Counted from the first letter of the stretch, positions 1 to 15,200 are shown. The stretch: DNA of 64,000 nucleotides from Macrostomum hystrix (GCA_950097015.1 CATNEN010000038.1:1736001-1800000); one strand, 5' to 3'. Numbers and translations: made by a program. Notes: generated by a model not told the origin, from the letters alone.

Positions 1-209
1 CTAATTGTCATTATTCACAGGCTAATCGTCATTATTCACAGGCGAATCGTCATTTATAAAATTCTTAACGGAACTATTCCCGTGCTAAACGTCACATTTT
101 ATTCGCAGTTTTTACTATCACTATCAGACACAAAAAACTCGGATATGCTGTTTATTACCCTCGTATTAGTAATTAGTAATTAAGTGGGACGCCCAACCTC
201 CCTTTGCAG
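1..209. other. Intron or upstream flank of the ABCA gene with a short tandem repeat
   Basis: No coding exon is seen before the acceptor at 208-209. The first ~57 bases are about 2.7 copies of a 21-bp unit containing TCGTCATTATTCACAGG. The rest is AT-rich intron-like sequence. Confidence 0.6.
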
Positions 210-3200
210 TGCTCAACTCAACTCTGGACAAGATTCTGCCTGCCGATGTGGTGAAGCAACTGCTGAGCAGCGGGTTGCCGCTCTCTGCCCTGCAGTCCAC
301 GCCAGTCACTCTCAGCGGGGTGAGTGACACTGCAAATGCAGCGAGTATCGAGTAGTGATAGTTTGAGTAAAACTTTTGGCAGACAGCGTAAAACTACGCA
401 ACGGTAGCAACGTTGCTATTAATTGAGCAACGGAAATGAGGGTTGAGAGGTGAGGCTCAACCTCCGAAGCTATATGTCTTATAGACAGAAAGCTAGGGGA
501 TACGCATAATGATAAATAACTATAATAATAATAATAACCGCTGGAGGGCTGCGAGCAATGGCACATCATCTGGAGACACTAGACGCGCAGCCAGAGAGGA
601 GGCAATCATGCCAATTCCGCTGACTCCTGAGCACACACGCACTGAGATACTGTACGCAGGCATACGCTCACACTGGTGTGTACATCTGCCCTGGCTTTCT
701 CATTGTCAGGCAGTGTACACATTCACTGTGCCTTGGTGGTTGGCCATCAAGGGCCTCAATTGCACGACAAGCGCCCCAAGCCTTCTCTCCGCGGCTGCGC
801 CCCAAATGAATGTGGCCTCGCCGCGGAATCGAGCTCAGGGACCTTGGTGCGAGAGGCAAACGCGTTTACCGCTCTGCTACGGACCCCCAGCGCACGCGCA
901 TACGAACTGTACACCTCACACCTGTGTGCGTATTTCGACGTTTGAGTGTTAAGCGGAACAGGCATGGCGAACAGCCTTCTCGCTGGCTGTGGCTTGAATG
1001 TCGTCAAAGCGACGCGCCAGCGCCCACAGCGCCCTGAAATTAATTCTACTATAAGCAATTAATATTACTATAGCAATCCAATAACGTGACAAACTCTTTG
1101 CCATCGATCTCGCAGCTTCTCCAGCTGCTGCAGGTGGACCAGGGCACTTCAACGGCCATTCTGGGCCAGCTGTGCGGTGGAGCCATGGAGCTGCGCAAGC
1201 TGTTCACGGCTCCAGCCTCGCATCCGAGCCTGCTGGACCAGGCCCAGGAGATCGTCTGCTCCAACTCTAGCGCGTTGGCGTCGCTCAACTTGACGCACTT
1301 TCTCAATGACGTAAGCGCAGTCGGGTTGGTCAGTTGTGTTTCTAAGAAATTCGATATGTGCAGCAAACCACTTTTTAGTATTAGTTTTTTACGAGTTGGA
1401 CTGATTTCATTGCGATTTTTTTACTAGAGAGCTTGAACCATGAGAGGTCGTAAGTTCGAATCTTAGGGGGGCGAGTGGGTCAGCGGCTAACGTCGCTGCC
1501 TCGCACTCCAAAGGACGCTACTTCGATTCACCCTTCAAGTCACGATTAATTTTGGGACTTGTTGGGGGGTTTGGACAGTAGCGACCGGCGAAGGTGCACC
1601 ATATTTCGTGCAATCAAAGCTTGAAATAACAGCTTCGCTCCTACCTTTCTGTGTGCCTGTTCTGCGTTGTGTGAGTTGTGTGCGTTGGCGCTGGGGCGTG
1701 AGACCTTGCGGGGGGTGGCTGGAGGGCGGGTGTAGACCGCCGCGCGCTTTCTGGACTTCCGTCAGCGCGATTGGATAAGTGTACACTCATCACCCGGCCC
1801 CCCTGAGGACTGATTTCTTATCAGCCTTCCGCCCCGGCTTGGTCTGCTATGTGCGTGTGGGGCTGGGGTGGGGGCCGGGCCTATTCTGGGTGCCTCCTGC
1901 CCTCCCCGGCTGGTCTGTGCTGCTGTGTGTGGTGCCTGCTCAGGGGAGGCGGCGCGATGGGTGCTAAGCGCCTAGTTCGCCGGTCTGGGGGCGTGCCGCT
2001 CCGTCGCTTGTGCGACAAGTGCCCCGGGCCCCCTGCAAATAGATAGATAGATAGAAGTTCGAATCTTACCCCAAAGGCAAACAAATAGAGATATTCAGCG
2101 ATTCTTTTCGAAGACCCTGGCGACAATGACCTAATATTTCTCTTTAGCAGAAGTCTGTAGCCTGTGCTCTGGATCTTCATGGCGATGGGTTGACTATTTC
2201 GGGAGATACAGAAAAAATGTGGGCATTGGGAATACCCCCGTTGTCCTTCTACTGTTAACCGTGCGGCTCGTGTGAGTAAGAATGATTTATATTTTATATG
2301 GATTGTAATTTGCAGTACTTTTTGACCGCGGCTTCCCTGAACATCAGCCAGCTGGTGCAGGACATTATGCGTTTGGCTGAGCTGTCCAATGGCAATGCGA
2401 CTAGCCCAATGCTAGCCCAGATCATGAGCATCTTTGCTGATCCGAGCTGGGGCACGTCAATTAGGGTGAACTCAACTCAGGCCCCAACGGCCAGGTGAGT
2501 CAAAAATTATGATGCAGACACCTGCAAATTGTTTGACTGCTGGAATCTTGAATGCTAAAACCCTGAAATCTCATTGTGCCACAGCCTGGCAATGCTGGCT
2601 GCTGCGATGGACAAACTGCCGCTGGGCCCGACCGAGCGTTCAGCCCTGCTCTTCGGCAGCCACTTCCTGCTGCTGCAGGCGGAGTCCCTGAAGCTGAAAG
2701 CCAGTGAGTCGTCGTCTATGGCCAGGCTGGTGTGGGCTTTAATGTGTGTTTCGGCTAAGAACTCTCTATAACTTCTTGCTTCCAGCCCTCAGTCAGGACT
2801 TCGTCAAGTTTCTGCTGACGGATGCTCGAGTCACGGCCTGGACCCACAGCGCCGCGGCTACCCTGCCTGGAGTTCTGGTGCAACAGTCGCTGCTCACAGT
2901 GCCAACACACGTCTACATGTTCGCTGTGAGTCCTTCCGGATTTTTTGTCATTTTAAAATGGGGATAGTGCTTCAAAGACGGTAAAGTCAATGAACAAAGT
3001 CCAACCAACCAACTCGCAGTACACTGAGGGCCTGGCTAGCCCGGCGGATGTCAAACGGCTTCTGTGCGACCAGACCTTACTGCAGGAGATGGTGGACCCG
3101 GACACGCGCAAAGTGCTGCTCGGCGGAGGCTCAGCTGCTATCAGCACCGTGAAACTGTTCTGCGACAACTCAGGCGTGTTTGTGGCTTTGTGCGACATTT

Positions 3201-6200
3201 TCAAAGCAAAGCAGGACACCATCAAAGTCCGAGCTGACCAACTTGTGAGTTCTGCATGATGTGGTTAAAAAAGATCTTCAGATTTTTCGTACAGCTTTCG
3301 CGATTCTCAAAGATTTCATTTTGGAAAAATAACTTTCGAAGCTTTTTTGGCTCCTAATTTTGTCGTGATGCAGTTGCTGGGTGATGGACACCTTTCAGCA
3401 TCCTCGAGCAAGACACGAATGGCAACAATCTTAACTATATAATTTCAGTCGCGGCTAACCAACTTCTCCGCTCTGCCCGCCATCGCCGATGCCTTCGCCC
3501 AGTGGAGTCAGTTGGAGGCCGAACAGAGGAGCGTACAGGTCACAAAGGGCACATGGCCCAAGCAAGCCATCGACCTGCTATCAATCCGAGTCAACGCGTC
3601 GTGCACCTCCTGCGAGACGGTGTTGGGCCAGTGCCAAACGGGCCTAGCGATGCAGGAGGTCGTCTTCAACATGGTGGCAGCGTACTACATGGTGGATGTG
3701 GCCAACCCGCCAGTGTTCTGGTGGTGGCGCCTGCCCATTGAAACCATGGTGCCCAGCATTTACGGCCAGACAGCTGGCCTGCTCTTGGCCAACCAGTGGG
3801 CTAGCACGACTCGCCGGGACGTCGTGATTCGTTCCTTCCAGACTCCCCAGGGTGCAACAGTGCTGGGCCTGTCGTTGCAGCTCGCCATGCAGATGCTGCA
3901 GACTCCACCGGCTGCTGCAATCGTTCCACAACAGCCCAAGCAGCCGCTCTGCAATGGCTCCTACCTGGCTGATTACATTCCAGCTGTGGCCTCATATCCG
4001 GCAGGTTTGAAGCTAAACATGAGCCTCTGCAATTTCTTGGCAATGCGACCGGAGCTCTCGGAACTAATGGAACTGTCGCTGAAGTCGTGGGCGTCAATGA
4101 CCGCCAACTACACGGGAGGAACCAACGAATCTTTCACACGCGCAATGCTCGCGCTGATGAACCAGCAGCAATTGTTCTCCTACGCTCTCTCCACTGCTCA
4201 GACTGAGTCCACGCTGAATTTCACGCTAGCTTCAACGCAGATGCAGCTGTGAGTACTTTTATAGCGAAGAAAATATTGCGGATAGGTCTATATGCATTTC
4301 TTTGAAAACATTGCAGGCTCTCACTGGCCTACGAGTTGTTCTACAGTGCAGCCACCGCGAACGCCACCGACCCCATCGTCTCGCAGGCCCTACTGGAGGC
4401 CAACTTTCAGTTTAATCTGCAATACCGAATCAACGAGTTTCTGTGGCAGTTCTTGACTGACCTGAACAGTAAGTACTTTAGTTTAGGCTCAGCTGCGGGT
4501 AATTAAAGGTGCTTTTCGGAAACTGCTAAGAATTACTGTTGTTTCGTGAGAAAGAGTGTTCTCAGAGCCTGCTGCAATTCTAAAGTGTCTCTCACACAGT
4601 TTTTCTCATCTAGCAGTAGTTCAAACTGATTATCCATTAGAATACTGCACATTGTGCATCAATGCTTAGCCTCGCTGCAATGCCCCACTACCCTCTGTTT
4701 TGTCATTTTCAGACACTCGAGATTTGCAGCACGCCGCCCTGAACTCTCCTGAGCTGACGGAGCTGATGTCCTCGCTGCCCCAAGCCGCCAAAGACTTGAT
4801 GCGCGCCGCGCTGGAAGGATCTTTGACGATTGTTCTGCCGTCGTCAGGAAGTGCTAATATGACGTCACTGTGTGCGGGCCTCGAGCCAGCCAGCCTGTTC
4901 GGAGCGGCTGGCAGTTTGGCCAGTGTGAAGCGGTTCAGTGGGGCCCTGTGCGCAGCGATTCGCGCAGTGCCGAGTGCCGCCATGGCCAAGTTCGGTCCCC
5001 TCATTCAACTCTTCGAACCAGCTGGAAAGGCCTCGCTGACAACTGCGCGTTTCAACGTCACGGCCGACTGGATCCTCACCGAGCAGGTCAGCCAGGCGGT
5101 GATGGAGCTGGCAAGGCTTCAAGTGACCGACATCTTGCCGGCTGCGATAAATGTCACAGATCTGACGGGCTTCCTCAATCAGTACGCTGCGGACTTCAAC
5201 GCACTGCTAACCAGCAAGTAAGTATTGGCGATTGGATCATTTGGCTTGAAGACTCCCAGAACTTTGGCTGAACTACTCACGCCTCACTGAACTCATTCTC
5301 CAATTCCAGTTTGACAGCTCTGCTTGAAAAATTCGGTCAGGTCTTGATGAAGCAGCTGCAGAGCAGTCCGATGATCGGATCACAGGTGCAGCAGTACATG
5401 AACAGTGCTGTGCAGCTGGCTACGCAACTCACGGCACTGTTGAAAGGTGAGACAAGTGGAGAATGCACTGAAAGAAGTATTAATAGAAAAAAACTACCTT
5501 CGTTTTAACGATAGCAAACAATGGTATTTCTATGAACTTGCAGACTTCAGGTGGTTCATATTTGTCCTTTCGTCTAGATTTACCATGGCCTTTTAATTAA
5601 AAAAGATTGGAAATTCCTATTAGCTAATGGTCTAACAAATGCTCAGAACCGCGCCCAGTTTGTTTAAATTTGCACAGCATGACGCCCCAACCCTTCTCCA
5701 AACACCGAGCCAGCCTCGAACTACAGTGCCACAGGACTGGTGTCTGGCACCGAGATGGGCCGCCTGGTGGCTCTGTTTAACCAGGCGCCCAGTCTCCTGC
5801 CCACCTTGCTCAAGACTGTCTACGATGCGCAGGCGAATCCAGCCGCTGCGGCGGCTGCGTGGGCGCCGGTGTTTGCCGATCCTGGACTGTTTTGCACCAA
5901 TCTGACCGTGTTCTCCCGACTGTTGAGCACACCTGAATCTGTGAGTCCCGCGGCGCTGCAGGCCGACCTATGTCAGGCGGTGGATTTCAACTCGACCGCC
6001 CTGCTGGCTCAGGTGTTTCAGCGACTGCCCGCAATTCAACTGCTGGTGAACCAGGTGAGTTAGGGTGGGGGCAAATGCTAGTTCAGTATACTATTATGAA
6101 CTATACCTTAATTGGCCTAAAAAGATTGAACCGATTTACCGAGAAAAGTAATAAAAAATTTGTGCCATAAACAGCCTCAGGTATCTCAACTGTTTTGCAA

Positions 6201-9200
6201 GCGAATGCTACCTCCTCGCTTGTCCTCCACAGAAAGCATTGTTTGAGTTTTACTACTAGATTGATCTACTTTTCATTGCTCCAGATTTAAGAGATTACTC
6301 AATGCTAGGTCTCTGGTCTCTCACTCTTTGGGGTCACAGAAAGCTTGTGCTCTCTAGCCAAAAAAAAATTTAGCAACGCGCCAAAGCAAAGCAAAAAATA
6401 GTTCTCAAGACCTGCTCTGGCAAGTGCGAGTTCGCTTTCGTCGGCGGACAGGTAAACTTGCCTAGCCTGCGCTTAAAGCATCACAATGGAAGCGGAAAGA
6501 ACGAAAAACTTCGGTTGCTCAAGATCTTGACTGAAATTAGCAGCCTGTACTAGGATAGTGGTAGGATAGCTTAGCTATGGCAGCAAAGCATGAGTTGCGT
6601 GGGTGACCCCGCTGTGACTAGAAAAAACAACAGACTATATTTGAATATTTTAAAGACCATAAGAATATATTCGCGAGTTTTTTGCACTATATATAATTGC
6701 ATGCATAATATTATTTAAAAAACCCATTGCTGATTAAGTTTAAAAGTTCTCAATAACTAGTTTTTCTATTTGCAGATACTTGCAATTTAAAAAGTTTAAT
6801 CGGAATATAACAGTTATAATGGTCGCAAGTGGTAGTTGGTACTGGCAACAATAAACCCGCCGTCAGTATATTAGCAATTCCCCCTGAGCACGCACATGCA
6901 CAGGGACACATACGCACACAAACTCACTGGTGGGTTCATTCGCCCTGACTTTCTCATCGTCAGACAGTGTGCACTCTCACTTTGCATAGGCCTTCAAGGG
7001 CGTAAATTATACGATAGATCTCAAAGACTTCTCTCCTTGGCTGCGCACCAAATTACCTCGTAGCCGTCGGGGTGAGTGGCAGAGCGGTTAACGCGTTTGC
7101 CTCTCGCACCACGGTCCCTGAGCTCGATTCCGCGGCGAGGCCACATTTATGTGGGGCGCAGCCACGGAGAGAAGGCTTGGGGGCTTGTCGTGCAATTTAC
7201 TCCCTTGAGAGCCAACTGCCAAGGCACAGTGAAAGTGAACACTGGCAGACGATGAGAAAGTCAGGGCCGATGTACACACCTGTGTGAGCGTGTGCCTCCG
7301 TACAGTATCTCAGTGCGTGTGTGCTCAGGAGTCAGCGAAATGGGCAGAATTTCCTCATCACTGCATGTGGTTTAATGTCACCGTATGATGTGCCATTGCC
7401 CGCAGCCCAACTGCAATTATTTTTTATGGCCTTTAATAGCCTTTCCGTAAAATCGAGCTTAGGACCTTGATGGGAGGGTCGGACCAATTACTTCACCAAC
7501 GCCATTCACCTCTATTGAATACGGAAAAAGAAGGGTTGCATAATTATTGCACTTTTCTCCTGCAGCTGAACTGCTTATCCACCGGCTGCACTGCCGATTC
7601 TGGTAACGCCACCTCCGCCGCCGAGTTGTTCGCGGGCATGCAGGCTACAGTTGCCGAGTTCCAGAATCTCGTGACGAAAATCAACCCCGGAGGCATTCGA
7701 TTGGAAATATTCAACTCCAGCTACCTGGCATTGCTTCTGAACCCGGAGTTGCAGCGATTCGTGGAGCTTGGAAACCGCACATTGGATGCCCAGTAAGTGT
7801 ACAGGAGCAATTAAATCACAGTTACTTGAGTGATTTAATAAATTAATTAAATTCAATAAATTACTGACTTTAAAAAACATAAAAACATCGTCTTCAGAAT
7901 ACAGACGAACATGAAAAATATTGGCACTCTGATCATTAACCTGATGGCGAGCATGAATATGAGCATGGCAACAAACCTGGATGTGGTGATGAAGCTGCTG
8001 GAGTGGCACCAGGCGCTGTTCGATGTTGTTCTCGGAGGCCCAGTGAAACTGGACTCTATGCTCAACCAAACCGTCGATGGTCAGCGTCTGTGGCGCCTGC
8101 TAACCTCCCTGCCTGCTCTGACCCAGGTGCTCACGCACACTGCAACCCAGTACCCGGCTCGAATTGCTCAACTGCAGATGGCCCTGACATCCAGCTTCAA
8201 TGCAACCACGGGCAGCTCGGTTCTGACTTCGCTTTGCAGCATGAATTTCTCAGAATTCCTTATGGTCCCGTCAGGAGTTGTGTTTGATCCGCGAGCTTTC
8301 CAAGATGACCTGTGCGGACTGAACCTAACCATGACTGCCACGCTGCCCCCGCCGCTCAATACTCTGTTTTCCATGACTGGAGGCGTGCCTCTGACGCCCG
8401 AGAGCTTGATGAAGGCGGTGACCACGGTGGCCAGTGGCAACTGGACCTCAGTGATGCAAGTCTGGATGCCGTTCTTTCAACAATGGTCGACTACGCTTTC
8501 GAGCATCACAGCGACGCCCTCTCTACAGCTGGCCTTCTACCAGCTCGATGCAGCCTTGGCCAACCTGCCGGCAAGTATTCTCGGTCCAGTGAATAGCGTC
8601 ATGTCGGTTGCCAATCATCTATTGGACCTTAGCTCGGCCAGCCTTAGCCATCTTCTAACGAGAAACTCAAGCTCAGTGGCCGACGCTCTCTACCAACTTC
8701 CGGAGACACAGAAGCTGCTTTATCTGATTAGCGAAAACTTCACTGAGATTATTGTTGGCGCAGCTTTTAACCAACGACCAGTGCAGTACCTGCTGACTCT
8801 CAACGAAACTCAAGCTTTTATGTACCTGTGTCTCAGTCAGAATGCCACCCTAATGGCGGCCATGGGAATGAGCAACTTCAGTTTTATGTCACCGCCTGGT
8901 ATCTGTGTCAATTGCATCATTGAGAAGCTCTGCTCAGTAAACCTCACGGCTTTACAACAGGAGACGATTGAATTTGGAAACTCACTCGTTGGAACATGGA
9001 GCTCAACAAACAAGATTACATTCGTCATTTTGGGCGAAAAATCGATGCAACTTCAGAATTTGGTCATGCAACTTGCTGCGAAGTCACGCGTGTCTCTGCC
9101 GGGCATGTTCGAGGCCGCTAACTGGAATGCCGCATTTGCACTGCTAGCCCCTAAGTTCACGAATTCCACAGCACTGCCAGACAGTGCACAGGAACTACTG

Positions 9201-12200
9201 CTCACGATCTACCTGTCCATGAAAGACCCCAAGGCTCAAGCAGCATTTGCGACCCTCTTGTCGAATGCTTTAGGCCAGTGGGCGCCTCGGCTTGAGGCCC
9301 TTGTAGCAACGAGAAACTTATACGCTCTAGTCAAGGGTATGCCGATTCTGGATGCACTCTACAACATGACTTTGCGAGATGGCGGCGATGCAATTCTCCG
9401 AGTGGTCCTGGACGCGGCTGTGCGCAGTCCCAGCAAGCTGGTGGAGCTGATTATTAACCCGACCGCTGCTGCGGACGCTTTTGGCAAGCTGTGCAACGGC
9501 AGTCTGGATCTCGCCTCTCTGCTGGCAATCAATGCCACCCAAGACACGCGCTCCGTGCAGCTGGCTCTGTGTCGCGTCATGTCCGACGTTGGAAACGTCA
9601 ATGCACTCAGCAGTCGACTACTTGAACAGCTGGGCCTGTCCTCGCTGCTTGCCCCTGACGGCGTTGGAAATTCATCGTCGATGAATTTGACGCAGCTTCA
9701 AGCTCAGGCGCAGGAGTTCTTTAAAACTCTTCAGGTAGGTTTTGCTCGAACGAATTATCGCCCGCTTTAACAGCGAACTGTACGAAAAACGTGGAAATTG
9801 TGGAGCTTGGAAACATATCTCAACTAATTTTTCACATTCGGATTAGCTTAAATGTACGTGAATTAATTGTTTATGGTACTTTAAATTGGCATTTATTACT
9901 TTTCAGGCACTCACGATGACATCAACAGGGGATCTGGCCCCGCAGCTGAACCTCACAGTCTACACCGAGCTTCTGAAACGCTACACACTTATTGGCACAT
10001 CGCCCAAGCCTGAAGACCTCCTGGGGTACTACAGCGCTCTGTACACCCTACTTAAGACTTTTCTGCCACCCGCGGACTTCCAGAGTATCCAGGGCGTCAT
10101 CGCTAGCTCTGTGAATTTCCTGCAGGCTCTTGCGGACTATGCTTTAGGCGCTGTAGACGGATCTGGCAGGCTGGAGTTAAGTCGTCTCGTATCGAACATC
10201 AGCTCAGCCGAAGCCATCCTGCAGCAGCTGCTGCGGCCGCACAATCTCACCGGGCTGCAGGTGCTCACAACAAAACTTCCCGAGCTCTACAGTCTGGTGA
10301 TGATGAATGCGTCAAGTTTGTGCAGCTTAGACATGAATGAGTACTTTGTTCTACCAGCAACGCTGAATACCAGGACGCTGCAGAGCAGCATCTGCGGCCT
10401 AGCTGCAGACTTTCAAAGCGAGATCATGGCCAACATGGACGCGGTGAAGCTGATGCAGGCGGTGAGTGAGGGTCACTGGTGAAAGCGCTAACGAAAGGAT
10501 ATTAATTGTGTAATGTTGCTTTCTTCATAAAATAAAACGTGATAGTAATAAAAAACTAATCAAGATGCTTCTTATTTACCAGATGGCCGGTCTATCCATG
10601 CCAAACAAGACCTTGGACTTCAACAGCATCTGGCAGTTGTACAGCACCCTGATGTCGAAGTCAGGCATGCTGACAACACTAAACAATGTCACCTACAAGG
10701 GTGTGGAAATTAGCTCTCTGCTGCAGATGAGTGCGCCAAACCTACAGACTCTGTTCCCTGACGTCATCACAGTGTCTGGCCAGATGAACCTGTGAGTCGT
10801 TTTTTACGCAAATGTGTTTTCTATAGCTGCAAGTTTTGATCTTAATTGATATTAATTTCATCACTTTATTTGATTTCAGAATCTTCGGCGTTGCGGACAC
10901 GATTGCAAGCAACCTCGACGCCTTGGTAGGAAAGGATCCGGTATCGGCCACGGTTCTGAAAGTCACCCAGGCCGCTCTGTCGGCAATTCAAGGCGTTCTA
11001 AAATCCTGGGGCCAGACTGGCGAGCTGAGCCTCTCGGTCATCTTTGGAAATGCGTCGCGCTGGATGGAGTTGCTCAGCAATACGACAGTCAGCGCCAACG
11101 ACATCAGCGCTCTGATCAACATGACACTTCGAGTTGATAAGGTCGGAAGAAAAACTTCTTTGCCTTTTTAGAAAGGAGCTTTTAGTATTTTACATTCCCC
11201 GAACATGATAAAATTTCAGCTTGCCGCCCTGCTCAGCAACCCAGCAGGCATTCCTTCCACCATCTGCAACTCGTCTAGCGGTTTCTCGAACTATTTCGCT
11301 GTCGGAGCTTCTGTGCCAGCCTTTGACAATGTGTTCTACATCATCTTCTGCGACGCTGCAGCCCAGGAGAAGCTGCGCAACGAGTTTCTCAAGCAGATGG
11401 GAATCGCAGCAATTTTGGAAGCCACTTCTAACGCCGGAAATGGAACGACAGTCGTCCTAAAAGACATTGTAGCTCAGGTTCGACAGCTCGTGGATCAGGT
11501 GGTGCTGGTAATCCAAAGACCCTTCGTATTCAATTCGAACGGCACAGTGATTAGCAGCCTGATGAAGCTGCTGGGCAGCAATGATGCCATCGCTCAGCTG
11601 GCCAAGCTGCTGCAGGATCAGTTCACTCAGTCGGCCACTGGCTTCAACTTGTGAGCAAAAGCCTCAAGAAAATTTCTTTTATAATCGTCAAACGTCGATT
11701 CCTGATGTTATATTTATTTACCTTTCCAAATTCTACAGCCTGCCTCCAATCCTGGAAGCCGCCTACAGCCTGTTCAAGTCCTCGATGCCGAAGGAAACAG
11801 CGCAGCTAGACTTGGGCATCGCAGTCGCCTACGAGATCATCGCACGAACCAACGCTGAAGTATCCAACCTTCAAGGCAAGGCGGTCACCATGGAAATGCT
11901 TCTCAGGCCGGACAATGTTTTGTCGCCTCTGCTCAAGTCGCTCAGTGCGACAGATGCCAACACGCTGACAATTCTGGTGCAGGCAGTTCTAAACAACACA
12001 GAGGTTAGCAGTTTTAGCTCACCTTCTTTAGCAAGCCTTGCAAAAACTGGTCGCGTGGGTATTTGTGGTACTTTTAATTGCGAGAGGAACACTTCAAAGA
12101 ATGATTCCATTTTTTCAAAGAATGAAAAAATAAACATTATATCTGATGCTGATTCTATTATAGTTCAACCGCTGGCTCAGCATGGGATTCACAAACGCGC

Positions 12201-15200
12201 TTTGCACGGAAGACCTGAACAGGTTATTTCTGCCCACCGTGCCGTTGAACTTGACTGGTCTGCAGGCCAGCCTCTGCACCTTATCAAATGCGTCATCTCT
12301 GATGAGCGCCCTGGGAGCAATGTTCAACTCAAAGAATTCTCTCGTCGAAATGGTACGCCGTTTATCTTAGTGAAGTTTCTTATGAATTTTGACAAGAATC
12401 ACATCACCCTTCTTATGACGATATCGATTTGCATCACTTCAGCTCACAACAATGACGGTCCGTCAGTCTGTATCAGTGACAAATCTGTACACGATAATCC
12501 TGCAACTGTCGAACAGTCTCCAAGGCGCGGGCTCACTGAACGCTTCGGCTCTGGACGCGAAAATTCTGTCAATGATTAGCGCCTTGCAGGCCGGCTCAAC
12601 TGGACTTTTGGCCAAGTAAGTTCGTAGAGTTTGATCAATTATTGCACATTTGCATAAGCATTGCATTGTTAAGAGATGCTAAATGCTAGATAAATTTTTT
12701 GCTACTAGAAGTAGCATATTGATATTTCAGTTTCTTTCGAATGCTTTTGCAATTGTGGGACAGAGGCTTCTTAGTTTTGAGTTTATATAAGCGTCAGCGG
12801 CAATGAGTTTTTTTGTCGCCAATAGCGAGCGATGAAGCTATATTTGTGAGCTTTTGCAAAGCAATGTATTTCCATAATGGAAGTTCTGGACATCAGAACC
12901 TAACTTTGCAGAATTTCTCGCTTGTCTCAAACACACAGTTACAAGAGTTACCTAAGCGGTTCCATGTCAGCACTGGCTCCACTTAACATGGGTCCTGGTG
13001 AGCTGGCCCTGCTAGGCGCTGTGGCTGGCAAGCTCGAGCAATCAGCTGGTCTGCTGTCATCAATCTACCGCATGGTGACTGGCCAAGGCTCTCCGGCAGC
13101 TTTTGTCGAGGCCCTTTCAACAATTGCGGCTGACCATCGTCTGGCGTCGACAATCGTCTTGGCGCGCGGCGCTCGACCAATGGTCGCCGAGATGTGCGGC
13201 AAGCTGAGCGCCGTCTTCCCGTCGCCAGCCGACGCTGCTGCTGTGAATGCCAGCATCTGCCAGACTCCGTCCGATGCCTGGTGGCAGGCGAAAATTAGTC
13301 TGGTCGCCACGGACCAGATGTTTGTCTTCCTGACTGGCGAGAACGCCACCGTTGTGGTGAGTTTGAATTTGAGTACATTTTAAGAACTTTAAATTATTTG
13401 ATTTCAAAGAGAACACGCCGAGAAGTCCATAACTGTATGGGCCTAGGAATTGCGTCAATTTCCTGATTTCTTTATTCTTAGGCGCTGCCCTGGAAAGCAC
13501 TAGAGCCAACCCTGACAAGTGTCCTGTCCCTCGGTGAGCTGCTGGCAACGGCACCAGCAGCAATTGGCAACTTCAGCATGCCTGCGCTCCTGGCTGCACT
13601 ACAGCAGCTCAGCGTGCAGCAGTCGCTTGGCCCAACCCTGGCCACGCTGATGACCCAGTCGATGTCGCCGGCTGACCAGGCCCTGATGCAAAAAGCCCTG
13701 GAGATATCAACCATGTTCGTGTCTGTACTGCTCACTGTTCATAACGACAACCTGACTAACGTGTTGGTTCAGCCTGGCGTGATCAAGCAGCTGATGGACG
13801 TAGCGAACTCCGGTTACTTCAGAGCCGAGATAGACGTCCTAATAAGCAGTCCCGAGTACGCGATGTTGTCTGGCACAGACTTGAAGAGCGTGCTGTGCAA
13901 TTTCAGCCACTTCGATTCTAGCATGCCTGGTGTGCGCACGAACTTGGCAGTGCAAAAGATGATGAGTCCTAACGACACACGCTTGGAATCAGAGCTGCAA
14001 AGCCTGCAGAGCTACATCTGCGAGGGAGCTCAACGCAACATGCTGATGCTGCAACAGCTTGAGAATGCTGCGAGCCTTTCAAAGCTCATTCGAGTAAGTG
14101 CCCAGCATGCCAGTAAGGAGAGCTGATGCTCAAGTGGTGTTGTTCAAATAAAAATAATGCCTTGCGAATGTTTTTAATCAGTGTAAGAATACGTCGATGG
14201 ATCTAATCAAAATATTGATAAATATGGGCTATAAAAAATCAACTTGCAGATTGCCAATAGCTTCAAAGGTATGAGCGTTGCCCAGTTAATGAAGGAGCTG
14301 TTGTCAGGCAATTTCAGCGTCGCTGGCATTTCGCAGCTGCTGTCAGATCCTAATGGTATCATGACCTTCATCAACCAGCTCGGTCAGAGCCTCATGCAGC
14401 CAATGAACTTCTCGTCTCCCGAGCTCATTCTGACGTACGTTGAAACCACTTTTTTGCTTGGAAACAATTTAAGCCGTGTAATAGCCACCTAAATTCTGGG
14501 TAACAACTGATTCATCAACCGTGTCGTTTCCACTCCTCCAGGCAAGCCTGCGGCCAACTGCAGGCTCAGACCTACGACCTGCAGCTGTGGAATGCCAATG
14601 GAACAGCAGTGAAGCTGCGCCATCTGCTGTGGATCTTGGCAAACAATACTGGTCTAATCGAGTCGGCCTTGTGCGATCTAGCCGCGGCCGATCTACCCGG
14701 CGCAGCGGCGAAGGTCACCCGACTTGTGCAGATGATGGCCAATCCAGCGGTGGCATCAGGAAGTGCCGACTGCGCCAGCTTGACCAAACTGCTTCTCAAC
14801 TCCCGTGTGGGAGCCTGCTATATGAATCAAACTGCGTTCTTCGAGAAAATTACAGCGTGAGTCAGGCTTGCATTAACGTGGCATCAAAGCGAATTTTTCA
14901 ATAAAAAAATGCCTCTTACGAGCGTATGAAATGGATTTCTATAAGCTTTGGCCAACAATATTGCAGTAAGCTACAGGACTACTCGATGTTTCTGCAACTG
15001 GCAAATCAGGCAGCTCAGCTGCAGACGGTGATTGGCTCAGACGCTGCTTCGTTCTTGGCCCAAGTGTTCAATTCCATTTCCAGCGGACTTAAAAGTGAGT
15101 CTTTTGATGCCCTACACTGTGTAGCATGCCTTTCGCAAAACAAATGCATGAGGCTATAATGATTGCCGCTCTCTTATTCAGACCAAGTAACAATCCAGAG

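Noticed and set aside
1779-2180. Open frames in the SINE-C body (both strands; also 27098-27472)
   Set aside because: The same frames recur in both SINE-C copies, which are GC-rich non-coding retroposons.
7069-7140. tRNA genes at SINE heads (also 1466, 58731)
   Set aside because: Box A and box B are present but the acceptor stem and anticodon arm do not form and SINE bodies follow.
12083-12579. Continuation of the ABCA exon ending 12003 through 12579 in one frame
   Set aside because: The conserved frame switches at 12164 and 12443 with good acceptors, and residues read through the gaps are unlike the ectodomain.
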